Shown here: positions 34,405-42,299 of the stretch, piece after piece
Layout of the letters: every line of letters begins with the position of its first letter
Numbering within the stretch: the stretch's first letter is position 1
From: Chryseobacterium sp. 6424
Lineage (GTDB): Bacteria; Bacteroidota; Bacteroidia; Flavobacteriales; Weeksellaceae
Length of the DNA: 64,000 nt
Reading direction: 5' to 3'
NCBI RefSeq assembly: GCF_003692615.1
Contig: NZ_CP023540.1
Span: forward strand, 2,418,001-2,482,000
The notes under the pieces: generated by a model
Told to the model about the DNA's origin: nothing
Database searches by the model: none
What the model saw: only the letters and a program-made list of their open reading frames with translations
Program-made: the position numbers and the translations under genes

Positions 34405-35298
34405 TTACAGCTTTATCCCCACACGCATCTTTGCGCTGCGCGCGCGGGAGTTTTCTTCTATTTCTTCCTCACTGGGCACTATGGCCTTGCTTTGCAGCAG
34501 ATCAAAACTTTTACTAAAGTTTCCGTACACATCTCTTGCGGGCTCTCCCTCGAACATGCCGTTTTTAAGGAAACGCTTTACCAAGCGGTCTTCTAAGGAA
34601 TGGTAAGAAATCACCACCAGCCTGCCGTTGGTGTTCAGCATTCTGTGAGACTGCACCAGCATTTCTTTAAGCACTTCCAGTTCTTGGTTTACCTCAATAC
34701 GAATAGCTTGGAAAACCTGCGCGAAAAATTTATTCTGCTTAAACTGCGGGATGTAACTGAAGAGTTTTTTCAGGTCATCCGTGGTTTCCACAGGTTTTAT
34801 CTTGCGGTGATGAACGATTTCGCGTGCGAGTTTTCGGGCCTCACGCAGTTCACCATAATAATAAAAGAGGTCTGCCAACTGCTCCTCCTCATATTCGTTG
34901 ATGACTTTTTTAGCATCCAGCGTCTGCATCACATTCATGCGCATATCCAGCGGCGCGTTACTTCGGGTGGAAAATCCCCGCTCTGCCGCATCGAACTGAT
35001 GTGACGATACGCCTAAATCTGCCAAAATACCATCTACTGCCGGCACCCCGTACATTAATAAGGAGTTCTCGAGAAACCTGAAATTCTGATTAATGAGGGT
35101 AAACCGTTCATCATCAATGGTATTATTCAGCGCATCCAAATCCTGATCGAAGCTGTACAGCCGCCCTTTCGGTGAGAGTTTCGTGAGGATTTCCGCTGAA
35201 TGTCCGCCGCCGCCGAAGGTGACATCTACATAGGTTCCATCGGGATTCGTCACCAAATCTTCCACACTTTTCTTCAGCAAAACCGGATTGTGATACAT
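34405..35298 (-). CDS. rsmH: 16S rRNA (cytosine-1402-N4)-methyltransferase
   Basis: 297 residues from the ATG at 35298, where MYHNPVLLKKSVEDLV gives the usual RsmH N-terminus; the longer frame from 35376 would overlap mraZ and is not supported. RsmH (MraW) methylates C1402 in the decoding centre using SAM. DVTFGGGGHSAEIL (about residues 26-39) is the SAM-binding motif, GILADLGVSSHQFD and VVISYHSLEDRLVKRF are family signatures. It is the second gene of the dcw cluster, 28 bases after mraZ. Confidence 0.95.
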   Translation of the reverse strand: MYHNPVLLKKSVEDLVTNPDGTYVDVTFGGGGHSAEILTKLSPKGRLYSFDQDLDALNNTIDDERFTLINQNFRFLENSLLMYGVPAVDGILADLGVSSHQFDAAERGFSTRSNAPLDMRMNVMQTLDAKKVINEYEEEQLADLFYYYGELREARKLAREIVHHRKIKPVETTDDLKKLFSYIPQFKQNKFFAQVFQAIRIEVNQELEVLKEMLVQSHRMLNTNGRLVVISYHSLEDRLVKRFLKNGMFEGEPARDVYGNFSKSFDLLQSKAIVPSEEEIEENSRARSAKMRVGIKL

Positions 35299-35326
35299 CT
35301 TTAATTCTATTTTATGTGGTTCGCAG

Positions 35327-35797
35327 TTACACCTCGTTCTCCCCAAGGCTGAGATCACCCATAACTTCCTCCGCAAGTTTTGCGAAATCTTCCTCGGAGG
35401 TAGCGATCACCTGTTCATAGGCCTCTTTATCCCAAATTTCGAAAAGTTCACCGGCACTGGTGACAACAATTTCTTTCTTCAGCGCGGCAAATACCATCAA
35501 ATCTTTTGAGATCTGCAACCGCCCCGCGTTATCGGGCTCTACGGTCTTCAGACCAGCGGTGAACCGGCGGATAAAATCGGTGTTTTTCTTCTGAAACCTG
35601 TTGAGTTTGTTGATCTTTTCCATCAGTTTTTCCCAGCCGCTCATAGGATATACTTCCAGACACGGTTGAAACACGGAACGCTTGACTACGAAGGAGCCAC
35701 CACCAAAATTCTCCATCTGTTTTACGAGCGGAGAAGGCAGTTTGACGCGCCCCTTGTCGTCAATCTTACATTCATAAGTACCGATGAAATTTTTCAT
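35327..35797 (-). CDS. mraZ: Transcriptional regulator MraZ
   Basis: 156 residues from ATG 35797, giving the canonical start MKNFIGTYECKIDDKGRVKLP. The protein has two SpoVT/AbrB-like swapped-hairpin domains (about residues 1-75 and 76-150), with the SGWEKL and AGRLQI segments typical of MraZ. In E. coli and Mycoplasma MraZ binds tandem repeats upstream of its own gene and controls the dcw cluster. A matching pair of 10-base repeats lies 35 bases upstream here, so autoregulation is likely. Confidence 0.95.
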   Translation of the reverse strand: MKNFIGTYECKIDDKGRVKLPSPLVKQMENFGGGSFVVKRSVFQPCLEVYPMSGWEKLMEKINKLNRFQKKNTDFIRRFTAGLKTVEPDNAGRLQISKDLMVFAALKKEIVVTSAGELFEIWDKEAYEQVIATSEEDFAKLAEEVMGDLSLGENEV

Positions 35798-35803
35798 TTG
35801 GGA

Positions 35804-35811
35804 CAAAATTA
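35804..35811 (-). promoter_or_regulatory. -7 element of the dcw operon promoter
   Basis: TAATTTTG on the minus strand ends six bases before the mraZ ATG, giving a very short leader. The expected -33 region coincides with the GTGGG repeats. Confidence 0.6.
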
Positions 35812-35831
35812 TATAAATTTTTCTAATACCT

Positions 35832-35851
35832 CCCACTTTTTCCCACTTTTT
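35832..35851 (-). promoter_or_regulatory. mraZ: Tandem MraZ operator repeats
   Basis: Two perfect tandem copies of AAAAAGTGGG on the minus strand (35851-35842 and 35841-35832) place GTGGG at exact 10-base spacing. Known MraZ boxes are GTGGG-type repeats separated by five bases upstream of mraZ. The pair covers the -33 region, which suits repression. Confidence 0.8.
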
Positions 35852-36014
35852 GACTTAATGTTAATAAGTTCTGACCATCATATTAAGTTATTGATTTTCT
35901 TTATTTTACATTAAAAATAAATGTGGAAAATTTTATCTGGTAAGATTTGTGTAGTACCGACAATTTATTTACATTTATTTGAAAGATGTAATTATGTAGT
36001 TGGTCTTTAATTTG

Positions 36015-36022
36015 TATTTTTG
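36015..36022 (+). promoter_or_regulatory. -7 element for the hydrolase-engB-GNAT unit
   Basis: TATTTTTG, 21 bases before the ATG at 36044, matches TAnnTTTG. The remaining gap back to mraZ is AT-rich and otherwise unmarked. Confidence 0.5.
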
Positions 36023-36043
36023 CAAGGCTTATTAAGCACCTTT

Positions 36044-36805
36044 ATGAGATTTATTACTAAAAAAGAAAAAAAATACTCTTTCATTGAAGCTGGGGAAGGA
36101 CACCCGCTGATTTTGCTGCATGGCCTGATGGGCGGTTTAAGCAATTTTGACAAAACAGTGAAGTTCTTCTCGGAAAGAGGGTACAAGGTGTATGTTCCGG
36201 TGCTGCCCGTATATGATTTACCGGTATTACATACCAATCTGACGACCATCGCAAAATACGTTGCCAAGTTTATTGAAGAAAAATGTACCGAGCCCGTAAC
36301 AGTGGTCGGGAATTCTATGGGAGGCCATATCGGGCTGATCCTTACCTTAGCTAAACCTGAACTGGTGAAGCATCTGGTGCTTACCGGAAGCTCTGGCCTG
36401 TATGAAAGAACTTTTGGCGACAGCTTCCCCCGAAAGTCAGATAAACAATACATCCGGAAAAAAACGGAAGAGGTATTTTACGACCCTGCCGTAGCTACAG
36501 ACGAATTGGTAGATGAAGTTTTCAGTGTAGTGAATGACCGCATGAAAGGCATTAAAACCGTATTGCTGGCCCGAAGCGCCATTAAACATAATATGCTGAA
36601 CGACCTGCCGAAGATTAAGACGCCGGTTTGCCTGATCTGGGGCCGCCAAGATAATGTAACTCCGCCAGAGGTTGCTGAGGATATGCATAAATTCCTACCC
36701 AATGCCGACCTCTTCTGGATTGATGAATGCGGGCACGCCGCCATGATGGAAAGGCCCGATGAATTCAACGAAGTACTGTATCAGTGGCTTCAGAAACAAA
36801 ATTAA
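36044..36805 (+). CDS. Alpha/beta hydrolase
   Basis: 253 residues from the ATG at 36044; an earlier TTG at 36020 lies within the -7 element and is rejected. It has the alpha/beta-hydrolase fold: ILLHGLMGG (oxyanion loop, about residues 25-33), the nucleophile elbow GNSMGG (Ser about residue 96), an Asp in WGRQDNVTPP (about 210) and the His in DECGHAAMMERPD (about 235). The triad is therefore complete. It is cytoplasmic and its substrate is unknown. engB follows after 54 bases on the same strand. Confidence 0.88.
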   Translation: MRFITKKEKKYSFIEAGEGHPLILLHGLMGGLSNFDKTVKFFSERGYKVYVPVLPVYDLPVLHTNLTTIAKYVAKFIEEKCTEPVTVVGNSMGGHIGLILTLAKPELVKHLVLTGSSGLYERTFGDSFPRKSDKQYIRKKTEEVFYDPAVATDELVDEVFSVVNDRMKGIKTVLLARSAIKHNMLNDLPKIKTPVCLIWGRQDNVTPPEVAEDMHKFLPNADLFWIDECGHAAMMERPDEFNEVLYQWLQKQN

Positions 36806-36859
36806 ACAAAGCGGAAGTTGAACGACTTCCCTTTTTTATTTCATATTAATAAGAAAGAA

Positions 36860-37480
36860 ATGGTTATTAAAACAGCAGAATTTGTAAAAAGCAGCGGCAA
36901 ATGGCAGGAATGCCCCGAACCGGACATGCCGGAATATGCTTTCATAGGCCGCTCCAACGTGGGAAAATCATCCTTGATTAATGCCATGATGAAACGCAAA
37001 GACCTGGCGAAAACATCGCAGACGCCCGGTAAAACGCAGTTGATTAATCATTTTCTGGTAAATGATGAATGGTATCTTACCGATTTGCCCGGCTACGGCT
37101 ACGCCAGAGTATCTAAAAGTATGCGCCGCGATTTCGAGAAGCTCATCACTAATTATATCCTCAACCGCCGAAACCTGGTCAACCTTTTTGTACTGATTGA
37201 TGTACGGCACACCCCGCAGAAAATTGATATTGAGTTTATAGAATGGTGCGGGGAAAACAGCGTGCCGTTTTCGATTGTATTCACCAAAGCCGACAAGCTA
37301 AAACCCAATGCAGCGGCACAAAACGTATCTGATTACAAACAGGAGTTGCTGAAAACCTGGGAAGGGCTGCCAGAAATCTACACCACCTCTGCCGAAAAAC
37401 AGACAGGAACCGAGGAAATACTGGCCTTCATTGAAAAAACCAACCGATTCTTATCACAAAATAAAGTACGTTTTACCTAA
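36860..37480 (+). CDS. engB: Ribosome biogenesis GTP-binding protein YihA/YsxC
   Basis: 206 residues from the ATG at 36860, which is preceded by an AAGAAAG stretch; the longer frame from 36818 has no family support. EngB is a small GTPase needed for large ribosomal subunit assembly. G1 is GRSNVGKSS (about residues 29-37), G2 lies in TSQTPGKTQLIN, G3 is DLPGYG and G4 is TKAD. The GNAT gene starts immediately after its stop codon, so they are co-transcribed. Confidence 0.95.
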   Translation: MVIKTAEFVKSSGKWQECPEPDMPEYAFIGRSNVGKSSLINAMMKRKDLAKTSQTPGKTQLINHFLVNDEWYLTDLPGYGYARVSKSMRRDFEKLITNYILNRRNLVNLFVLIDVRHTPQKIDIEFIEWCGENSVPFSIVFTKADKLKPNAAAQNVSDYKQELLKTWEGLPEIYTTSAEKQTGTEEILAFIEKTNRFLSQNKVRFT

Positions 37481-37933
37481 ATGCGTATCCTCTGGAAGAT
37501 CAAAACTTTTGATGCACTGTCTTCAACAGAAGTCTATGAACTGCTGAAGTTGCGCCAGAAAGTCTTCATCGTTGAACAGACTTGCCCTTACCTGGATGCA
37601 GACGGGACTGATCTGCATGCCTTACACCTCTGGGCTGAAATCGACGGAAATTTTGCCGCCTATTGCCGTATCTTTCCAAATGAGATAAAATATCCTGAAA
37701 CATCTATTGGCCGTGTACTTACACACCCGAATTACCGCCGGCTATCATTGGGGAGAACCTTAATGCGTATCGCAATCGGTACCATCAACGCCAGATTTCC
37801 CGGTCATGGCATTAAAATTTCAGCACAAGACTATTTACTCCATTTCTATGAAAGTTTCGGTTTTGAGGAAACAGGAAACAAATATCTGGAGGATGACATC
37901 CCTCATTCTGAAATGATTAGGCGATTTATTTAA
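37481..37933 (+). CDS. GNAT family acetyltransferase, ElaA type
   Basis: 150 residues matching the ElaA subfamily: WKIKTFDALSSTEVYELLKL and LRQKVFIVEQTCPY at the N-terminus, then the acetyl-CoA loop region IGRVLTHPNYRRLSLGRTLM (about residues 86-105), where the usual Gly-rich turn appears as RRLSLG. The end YESFGFEETGNKYLEDDIPHSEM is also typical. The acceptor substrate is unknown. It is the last gene of the hydrolase-engB unit, with its ATG directly after the engB stop. Confidence 0.88.
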   Translation: MRILWKIKTFDALSSTEVYELLKLRQKVFIVEQTCPYLDADGTDLHALHLWAEIDGNFAAYCRIFPNEIKYPETSIGRVLTHPNYRRLSLGRTLMRIAIGTINARFPGHGIKISAQDYLLHFYESFGFEETGNKYLEDDIPHSEMIRRFI

Positions 37934-38100
37934 TACTAAAAAAATTTGGCAGCAATTTAATAAACAGATCAAGACTGCGGAACAAGATACACTTTTACCG
38001 ACTATATACTTGGATAGGGCCCACTCCCCGTCCATTTTTTTTGTAAAAGAAACAGAATTGCCATGATTTTTAGTATTTTAGCCTACTAAATTATTTATCA

Positions 38101-40238
38101 ATGAAAAGAACACTTTTACTGCTCACCTTTATGATGAGCTTTTTACAGTTGAAAGCCGATGAAGGGATGTGGCTGATGACCATGATCAAGCGACTGAACG
38201 GTGTAGATCTGCAAAAACAGGGACTGAAGTTAACGCCTGAAGAGATTTATTCCGTAAACAAATCAAGTTTAAAAGATGCTATCGTACAGTTCGGTGGAGG
38301 CTGTACCGCAGAAATAGTTTCAAAAGAAGGGCTGCTTTTTACCAATCACCACTGTGGTTATGGGCAAATCGCGGAACTTTCCACCCCAGAGAAAGATCAC
38401 CTTACCAACGGTTTCTGGGCTATGAAAAGAAGCGAGGAACTTCCTGCCAAAGGTCTTTCCGTTCGTTTTTTAGTGAGAATGGATGATGCCACCCAACGCA
38501 TCAATGCCAAACTGAACAATAATATGTCGGCTGAGGAGCGTAAAGCCATCATGACGCGGAATATAAAGCCATCCAGAATGAAAATTCTGAAAACGGTAAA
38601 TATTCGGTCGTGGTAAGAGATTTCTTTAACGGGAATGAATTCTACTACTTTGTTTATCAGGATTTTAAAGACGTACGTCTTGTAGGAACACCACCAAACG
38701 CCTTAGGAAAATTCGGTGGTGACACCGATAATTGGGAATGGCCACGCCATACCGCAGATTTCGCAGTATTCCGTGTGTATGCTGACGCTAACGGAAACCC
38801 GGCAGAATATTCGCCGAACAACGTTCCTATGAAGCCGAAACACGCTTTGCCAATTTCCCTTAAGGGTTACCAGCCAGGCGACTTCACCATGATCGTAGGT
38901 TTCCCAGGAAGAACCAACAGATACCTTACTTCTTTCGGGATCGAGCAGATGGTGACCAAAGATTATCCGGCATGGGTAGAAGCCTCTAAATTGGCTATGG
39001 ATGTAATGAAAAAATACATGGACAAAGATCAGGCAACAAAATTGAATTATGCTTCGCAATACGCATCGGTAGCAAACTACTGGAAAAACAGACAAGGCAC
39101 CATCGACGCGGTGAATAAAAACGGAACTATTGCCGACAAGAAAAAACTTGAAGACAAATTTCAGGTTTGGGCACTTCTTCCAGAAAATGAAGCCGCGTAT
39201 GGCAGCGTGCTGAACGACATCAAGGCCAACTACGCACAATTCTCTAACCGTAATGTAGAGCGTAACTACTCTTCACAATTGCAGAGAAACGCCAAATACA
39301 TCATGTTGGCTTACCAATTGGGATCGATGTTTAAAAGCTACGCAGACCAGGATGCTGCCGGACAAGCGGCTATGAAAACAAAAGTAGCCGACGCTATCGA
39401 TAGAATGTATGACGGCTTCAACGCACAGCTTGAAGGTGAAATGCTAAACGCTATGGTGACACTTTACCAGCAAAAAGCAGCAAAAAGCGATGCCAGCCCA
39501 ACCTTATTGGCGGCAGATGCTAAGAATCTTTCAAATGTAGCCTACGCCTCATTATTCGCCAATAAAGAAGCAGCCTTGAACTTCCTTAACAATCCTGACC
39601 GTCTGAAGATAGATGCAGACCCGCTCTTTAAACTGGCGAACGGTTTTGTGAACGACCAAAAACTAGCTTCAGATAAATACGCGAAAGTAGATGAAGCGTT
39701 TGCTAAAAACAGCCGAATCTTCCTTGACGGACTTAGAAAATCGCAGCCTCAAACAGCTTTCTATCCGGATGCGAATTCTACCATGAGACTCACAACTGGT
39801 TCTGTGCAGACATTGCCTGTAAGAAACGACAGAAACTATGCAGGTATCAGCCAGAAGAATAACTACTACACCGATATTAACGGAATGGTAGCGAAATACA
39901 AGAAAGGTGATGAAGAGTTCGATCTTCCACAGGACTTCCTGGATTTGGTGAAAAGAAAGGATTTCGGACAGTACAAAGATAAAAAAGGCTTCATGCCCGT
40001 AAACTTCCTTTCGAATAATGACATTACCGGCGGTAACTCTGGCTCACCAATCCTTGATGGACACGGCAGACTGCTTGGTTTAGCTTTTGATGGGAACAGT
40101 GAAGCCCTTAGTGGTGACATCATTTTCGATCCGAAACTGCAGAAAACCATCAATGTAGACATCAGAATGGTACTTTGGATCATTGAAAAATACGGTAAAG
40201 CAGGTCACCTCATCAGTGAAATGACTTTAGTGAAGTAA
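38101..40238 (+). pseudogene. S46 family dipeptidyl-peptidase (DPP7 type), split by a frameshift
   Basis: Two overlapping frames (38101-38616 and 38610-40238) together encode one S46 serine peptidase. The second frame reads back to 38568 as AIQNENSENGKYSVVVRDF, so adding one A to the AAA run at 38565-38567 restores a 712-residue protein, the normal length. A signal peptide ends near LKADEG, the catalytic His lies in TNHHCGYG and the Ser in GNSGSP. Residue +18 from that Ser is Gly, as in DPP7 (hydrophobic P1), rather than Arg as in DPP11. These periplasmic enzymes release N-terminal dipeptides for asaccharolytic growth. All motifs are intact, so the break is either recent or a sequencing error. 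Confidence 0.9.
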
Positions 40239-40258
40239 ATATCCTTTAAATACAAATG

Positions 40259-40289
40259 AAGCCTGTTGATTCTTTCAACAGGCTTTTTT
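40259..40289 (+). terminator. Terminator of the S46 peptidase gene
   Basis: AAGCCTGTTGA (40259-40269) pairs with TCAACAGGCTT (40275-40285), followed by a T run. It sits 20 bases after the stop. Confidence 0.9.
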
Positions 40290-40415
40290 AATATTCATGT
40301 TTTCGCTAAGTAAAATACTCCTGCGTCCGCAATTAGAATAAGTTTTGATTAGTCTTCTTCGCCTAATTTAAAATTTATAATAGATGACCGACAAATTATT
40401 CTGAAGTCCAAACAT

Positions 40416-40439
40416 AAAAAGCGGAGAAAATCCTCCGCT
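40416..40439 (-). terminator. Terminator of msrA
   Basis: AGCGGAG (40420-40426) pairs with CTCCGCT (40433-40439); on the minus strand five T follow. The roughly 125 bases between this and the S46 terminator show nothing else. Confidence 0.8.
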
Positions 40440-40444
40440 CTTTG

Positions 40445-41095
40445 TTATTCATTTCCGGTTTCTAACATGCCCAGTTCGCCATAATGTTTCTTGAATTTGG
40501 CGATTTTCGGTCCAACAACAGCGCTGCAGTATGGTTGTGTAGGATTTTCGTTATAATATCCCTGGTGATACTGCTCTGCCGGCCAAAACTTCTCGAACTT
40601 CGCGAGTTCGGTTACATATTCGCCGTGCCATCTGCCGGTTGCTTCAGAGGCTTTCAGGGCTTTTTCAGCGTTTTGTCTTTCCTTTTCATCTTTATAGAAA
40701 ATTACAGAACGGTACTGCGTACCAATATCGTTGCCCTGGCGGTTAAGCTGCGTAGGATCGTGTAGGAAGAAGAAGACATCCATCAATTGTTCATACGAAA
40801 TAATTTTAGGGTCATAGGCAATCTGCACCACCTCTGCATGACCGGTTTCGCCGGTGCAGACTTCCTCATAGGTTGGATTTTCTTTATGTCCGCCCGAATA
40901 ACCGGAAACGGCCACATCCACGCCTTTCAGCATATTAAAGCAACTTTCCACACACCAGAAGCACCCGCCACCAAAGGTGATATACGACAAATTTTGTTTA
41001 TCCATTTGTTGAGTTTTGTTTAAAGGTTTTTTAGCTTCCTGCCCGCTGCAGGAATATAAAATTAATGACATCAAAAATACTAAAATCTTATTCAT
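40445..41095 (-). CDS. msrA: Peptide-methionine (S)-S-oxide reductase, lipoprotein form
   Basis: 216 residues. The N-terminus MNKILVFLMSLILYSC is a lipoprotein signal (Cys16), so the enzyme should act outside the cytoplasm on oxidised envelope proteins. The catalytic motif GGGCFWC lies near residues 43-49, followed by the family segments SGYSGG, ENPTYEEVCTGETGHAE and DIGTQYRS. The C-terminus has YHQGYY and QPYCSAVV, the latter with a possible resolving Cys. No MsrB domain is fused. It is a single-gene unit. Confidence 0.95.
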   Translation of the reverse strand: MNKILVFLMSLILYSCSGQEAKKPLNKTQQMDKQNLSYITFGGGCFWCVESCFNMLKGVDVAVSGYSGGHKENPTYEEVCTGETGHAEVVQIAYDPKIISYEQLMDVFFFLHDPTQLNRQGNDIGTQYRSVIFYKDEKERQNAEKALKASEATGRWHGEYVTELAKFEKFWPAEQYHQGYYNENPTQPYCSAVVGPKIAKFKKHYGELGMLETGNE

Positions 41096-41173
41096 ATCAT
41101 GATAACGGTTAACTATTGTGAAAATTTTAAATACTTATTCAAAAGCAGGTAAATTTCCACTAATGTTTTGAAT

Positions 41174-41205
41174 AAAAAAATGAACATCCACTGCTGTGAT
41201 GTTCA
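41174..41205 (-). terminator. Terminator of the ROK-family gene
   Basis: TGAACATCCAC pairs with GTGATGTTCA (41181-41205, one bulged base). On the minus strand a run of seven T follows. Confidence 0.8.
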
Positions 41206-41228
41206 CTCTATAATATATTGAATAATGC

Positions 41229-42197
41229 TTATTTTTCCCAAACCAAGGCACTTGCACCTAAGATGGCCGCATCAGCCTCATCCAGTTCGCTGAAAACGAG
41301 CTTTACTTTATTCCGGAAGATTGGCAAAAGATTGCGCTCCATGTGCAGCTTGGTAGGTTTCAGGATGAAATCCCCTGCCTTAATGACGCCACCAAAAAGC
41401 AAAATGGCTTCGGGGGAAGAAAACATCACGAAATTAGCCAAAGCCTCGCCCAGTTTCTGCCCGGTATATCGGAAAACTTCAATGGCGGTTGGGTCGCCTT
41501 TCTTGGCGCATTCGTGCACTACTTTAGAGTTGATGGCTTCTTCGGGATAGTCATTCAGCATAGATTCGGGAAACTCGGCCCGCATTTTTTTTGCGGTAAT
41601 GGCGATACCCGTAGCCGATGCATAGGCCTCCAAAGAACCTTCGGAACCGGTGCTCCAGTGTTTTCTACCGCCTGGTTTTACGATGGTATGCCCCAGTTCG
41701 CCAGCGAAACCATCATGACCGTAAATCAACTGGCCACCACTGATGATGCCACTTCCTACGCCGGTACCCAGCGTCATCATGATAAAATCTTTCATGCCAC
41801 GAGCGGCACCGAACATCATCTCACCAAGTGCTGCGGCGTTTGCATCATTGGTCATTTTACAGGGTACACCAAATTTAGCCTTCATAAGTTCGGCAAAGGG
41901 TACTACACCTTTCCAGCGAAGGTTGGGGGCCTGCTCTATCGTGCCACGGTAATAGTTGGCATTGGGCGCGCCAACCCCGATCCCATCAAACTGTCGCTGA
42001 GAGCCATGTTTGTTGAGCAAAGGCGCTATACGGTCGTACAAGGCATCTATAAAATCCTCTACTTTCTCATAATTATCCGTGCGAATGTTGCCTTTCTCTA
42101 AAATTTCTCCGCGGTGGTTCACCAAACCGTATTTGGTATTGGTACCACCGATATCTACGCCTAAGGCAACCTGCTTTGATAAATCTACTAATGACAT
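41229..42197 (-). CDS. ROK family sugar kinase, zinc cysteines absent
   Basis: 322 residues. ROK kinases phosphorylate glucose or related sugars using ATP. The ATP motif ALGVDIGGTNTKYGLVN (residues 11-27) and the ALGEMMFGAARG segment are clear, as is GTGVGSGII. The usual ROK zinc signature CxCGxxGCxE is replaced by HWSTGSEGSLE (about residues 178-188), so none of its cysteines remain, although the final Glu does. Glucokinase is the likely activity but substrate is inferred only from the family. It is a single-gene unit with no sugar operon adjacent. Confidence 0.88.
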   Translation of the reverse strand: MSLVDLSKQVALGVDIGGTNTKYGLVNHRGEILEKGNIRTDNYEKVEDFIDALYDRIAPLLNKHGSQRQFDGIGVGAPNANYYRGTIEQAPNLRWKGVVPFAELMKAKFGVPCKMTNDANAAALGEMMFGAARGMKDFIMMTLGTGVGSGIISGGQLIYGHDGFAGELGHTIVKPGGRKHWSTGSEGSLEAYASATGIAITAKKMRAEFPESMLNDYPEEAINSKVVHECAKKGDPTAIEVFRYTGQKLGEALANFVMFSSPEAILLFGGVIKAGDFILKPTKLHMERNLLPIFRNKVKLVFSELDEADAAILGASALVWEK

Positions 42198-42250
42198 TGG
42201 ATGATAAAATTAAGACACTAAAAATACGAAAAATTAGCGCTATACGCATA

Positions 42251-42281
42251 AAAAAACTTCTCCACGAGGGTGAAGAAGTTT
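42251..42281 (-). terminator. Terminator of secA
   Basis: AAACTTCTCCAC pairs with GGTG-A-AGAAGTTT (one bulge); the minus strand continues into T. It lies just after the secA stop at 42300. Confidence 0.8.
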
Positions 42282-42299
42282 ATGATATTTTACCTAAGA

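Noticed and set aside
35299..35376. Longer RsmH start at 35376
   Set aside because: It would overlap mraZ and adds residues absent from the family; ATG 35298 gives the canonical N-terminus.
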